In this document: positions 62,562 through 64,000 of the stretch, piece after piece
Numbering within the stretch: position 1 is the stretch's first letter
Layout of the letters: each line of letters starts with the position of its first letter
Assembly: GCA_965247735.1 (NCBI GenBank)
Contig: CBDFHN010000002.1
Span: 3,968,001-4,032,000 of the forward strand
DNA: 64,000 bases
From: JAOXRU01 sp965247735
Lineage (GTDB): Bacteria; Bacteroidota; Bacteroidia; Flavobacteriales; Flavobacteriaceae
Reading direction: 5' to 3'
The notes under the pieces: model-generated
The model's database searches: none
Seen by the model: the letters and a program-made list of their open reading frames with translations, nothing else
What the model was told of the DNA's origin: nothing
Made by a program: the position numbers and the translations under genes

Positions 62562-64000
62562 TTAAAATGTAGCTCTTAGTGCTATTCCATATCTTTTTGC
62601 AGTTGGCCCTGTCAATAGATCAAAACCTCTTGAGTTACCAACACCTAGGCTAGAAACTGATGGATCAAAATTTATAGAATCTGGAAAGTTAAAAGCTTTA
62701 AACCATAAGTTATTTCCTGTCGCAGAAATAGTAACTTTTCCAAAAGGTGTTTTTTCTAGAATTTTATCAGATAAACTGTATGATAATGATACTTCTCTTA
62801 ATCTAATATGGGTTGCGTCATATACTTTGAATTCATTTTTACCATAATTTTCCCAGTAATGATCATTAGCTGTTATTTGAATATCATTTACGGATCCATC
62901 TTGTTTAACACCAGCTGCTACTATTGGAATGGATCTATCGAAATCTGTTTCTCCTGCAAGTCCTCTAATGGTTAGCGTATTTGCTGTTGCAGAAAACATG
63001 TCGCCACCATGAGTATAATCCCACTGCATGCCAAAAGTCAGGTTTTTGTAAGAAACCGTATTGATAAGGGTTGAATGCCAATCTGGATTTGGATCACCAA
63101 TAATACCAAGTCCTTCCTGTTCAAGGTATAACCCGTCTGTTCCAACAATTGGATTTCCATTTGCATCTCTTTGGATTAGAACTGCTTGCATTACATTAAA
63201 AGGTTGTCCTTGTATTGCGAAGTTTCCAAGGTTAGAAAAAGGTCCAGATAAGAAGAGCTCGTCTTGCTCTCCCCCTGGTAGTTCGGTAACGGTACTTTCA
63301 TAAGCATCAAAATTTAATGTTACTGCCCATTGGAAGTTATCGTTTCTATATGGGACAGCATTTATTCCAATTTCTATTCCTTTAGTTTTTAATTTCCCAG
63401 CATTAATTGCAATTACAGTATATCCACTTGATGGATCTAGCCTTTTATCCAAAATCTGGTCGGTTGCTTCTTTTTCATATACACTTCCTTCAAAGCCAAT
63501 TCGGTTGTTAAATGCTTTTAATTCAATTCCAAATTCTAGTTCTGTTACTATTTCTGGGGTTAAATTTGGATTTCCAAGACGGTTTACGCCGCTATCAGCA
63601 ATATTTACAGGACTACCGTTAATATTTATGGTATTGCCATCTCTATCTAGCCATGCTTTTGCGGCAACACCTAATGCACTTCTTGTAACATATGGGCTTG
63701 CAAAATTTGCAGAACTTCCGTATCCAAAACGCAGTTTTAAGAAGTTTAATCCATTATTAGATTTTAAACTTGAAAAAGCAGAAGTTGGAATAAATGAAAC
63801 ACTTGCACTTGGGTAAAACTGTGTGTTGTTCCCTGATTCATGAGTTGAAGCCCAATCATTTCTTCCAGCAACATTGAGGTAGAAAAAGCTTTTATATCCT
63901 AAAGTAGCCGAAGCAAAAGCACCGATTACATTTTCTTGTGATTGAAAAAGATCTACCGCTACTTTATCTTCAAAATTGTTAGCGAAAAATTTACCGTAAA
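62562..64000 (-). CDS. SusC/RagA family TonB-linked outer-membrane protein (5' end outside window)
   Basis: The frame is open from the stop at 62562 to the right edge (about 479 codons); the TTG at 63452 is internal, not the start. Visible parts are SusC barrel features: FFYLNVAGRNDWASTHESGN, FLKLRFGYGSSAN, RLGNPNLTPEIVTELEFGIE, NRIGFEGSVYEKEATDQIL, GKLKTKGIEIGIN, WDYTHGGDM, IRLREVSLSYSL and NLWFKAFNFPDSINFDPSVSSLGVGN, ending LRATF. This is the standard SusC C-terminal half. It forms the TonB-dependent channel with the SusD lipoprotein downstream. The plug, carboxypeptidase-like domain and signal peptide lie outside. Confidence 0.93.
   Translation of the reverse strand, partial: YGKFFANNFEDKVAVDLFQSQENVIGAFASATLGYKSFFYLNVAGRNDWASTHESGNNTQFYPSASVSFIPTSAFSSLKSNNGLNFLKLRFGYGSSANFASPYVTRSALGVAAKAWLDRDGNTININGSPVNIADSGVNRLGNPNLTPEIVTELEFGIELKAFNNRIGFEGSVYEKEATDQILDKRLDPSSGYTVIAINAGKLKTKGIEIGINAVPYRNDNFQWAVTLNFDAYESTVTELPGGEQDELFLSGPFSNLGNFAIQGQPFNVMQAVLIQRDANGNPIVGTDGLYLEQEGLGIIGDPNPDWHSTLINTVSYKNLTFGMQWDYTHGGDMFSATANTLTIRGLAGETDFDRSIPIVAAGVKQDGSVNDIQITANDHYWENYGKNEFKVYDATHIRLREVSLSYSLSDKILEKTPFGKVTISATGNNLWFKAFNFPDSINFDPSVSSLGVGNSRGFDLLTGPTAKRYGIALRATF

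Noticed and set aside
63061..63816. Plus-strand frames of 80-103 codons inside the SusC gene
   Set aside because: Shadows of the minus-strand SusC coding sequence.

Overview
The window looks like chromosomal DNA from a member of the Flavobacteriaceae (phylum Bacteroidota). The evidence is low GC by eye, a complete sprA gene for the type IX secretion (T9SS) translocon, SusC/SusD-type genes, PorP/SprF-family proteins, T9SS type B sorting domains ('gliding motility-associated C-terminal' type), and promoters of the Bacteroidota form TTG-N(17-23)-TAnnTTTG. No rRNA, tRNA, CRISPR array, phage or insertion sequence was seen.

Layout, left half. 1-4817: end of a TonB-dependent receptor, an MFS permease and a GH37 trehalase, probably a trehalose uptake and cleavage locus. 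5010-17739: maeB, ruvA, sprA, gcvH, a VanZ-like gene and two TonB-type energy transducers, bounded by clear terminators. 17906-23095: respiratory oxidase genes (heme O synthase, two subunit III-type proteins, subunit IV) followed by a Sco-like/Sco/DUF420/small CxxC-protein module. 23535-33229: a MacAB-TolC-like efflux cluster in which a permease-permease-adaptor block is duplicated around a single ATPase gene and followed by a TolC-like gene. tsaB follows.

Layout, right half. 34309-43274: a giant (2677 aa) predicted T9SS-exported surface protein built from two BspA-type repeat arrays and about a dozen Fn3-like repeats, eight of them on an exact 297-bp period, followed by its likely PorP/SprF partner. 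43324-47134 (minus strand): DUF1304 protein, DUF255 thioredoxin-fold lipoprotein, dodecin and an Nfu-type protein. 47209-53048: two 'choice-of-anchor L' T9SS cargo proteins flanking a second PorP/SprF gene. 53126-59150: a VWA protein (minus), a LytS-type TPR histidine kinase with its LytTR regulator, a gamma-carbonic anhydrase-like protein and fabD. 59220-59801 is a disrupted arylsulfotransferase-like gene (minus). 59975-64000 is a SusC/SusD locus on the minus strand with a third lipoprotein gene; the SusC gene runs off the right edge.

How they fit together: much of the window serves the cell envelope. SprA forms the outer-membrane exit channel, the PorP/SprF proteins probably help export or attach the three type B cargo proteins, and the TonB proteins energise TonB-dependent receptors such as those at both ends. 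The strongest candidates for something under-described are the duplicated P-P-A / ATPase / P-P-A / TolC transporter cluster, the homogenised repeat adhesin, and the cysteine-free Sco-like protein beside Sco. All are extensions of known families; no wholly new system could be demonstrated from sequence reading alone.
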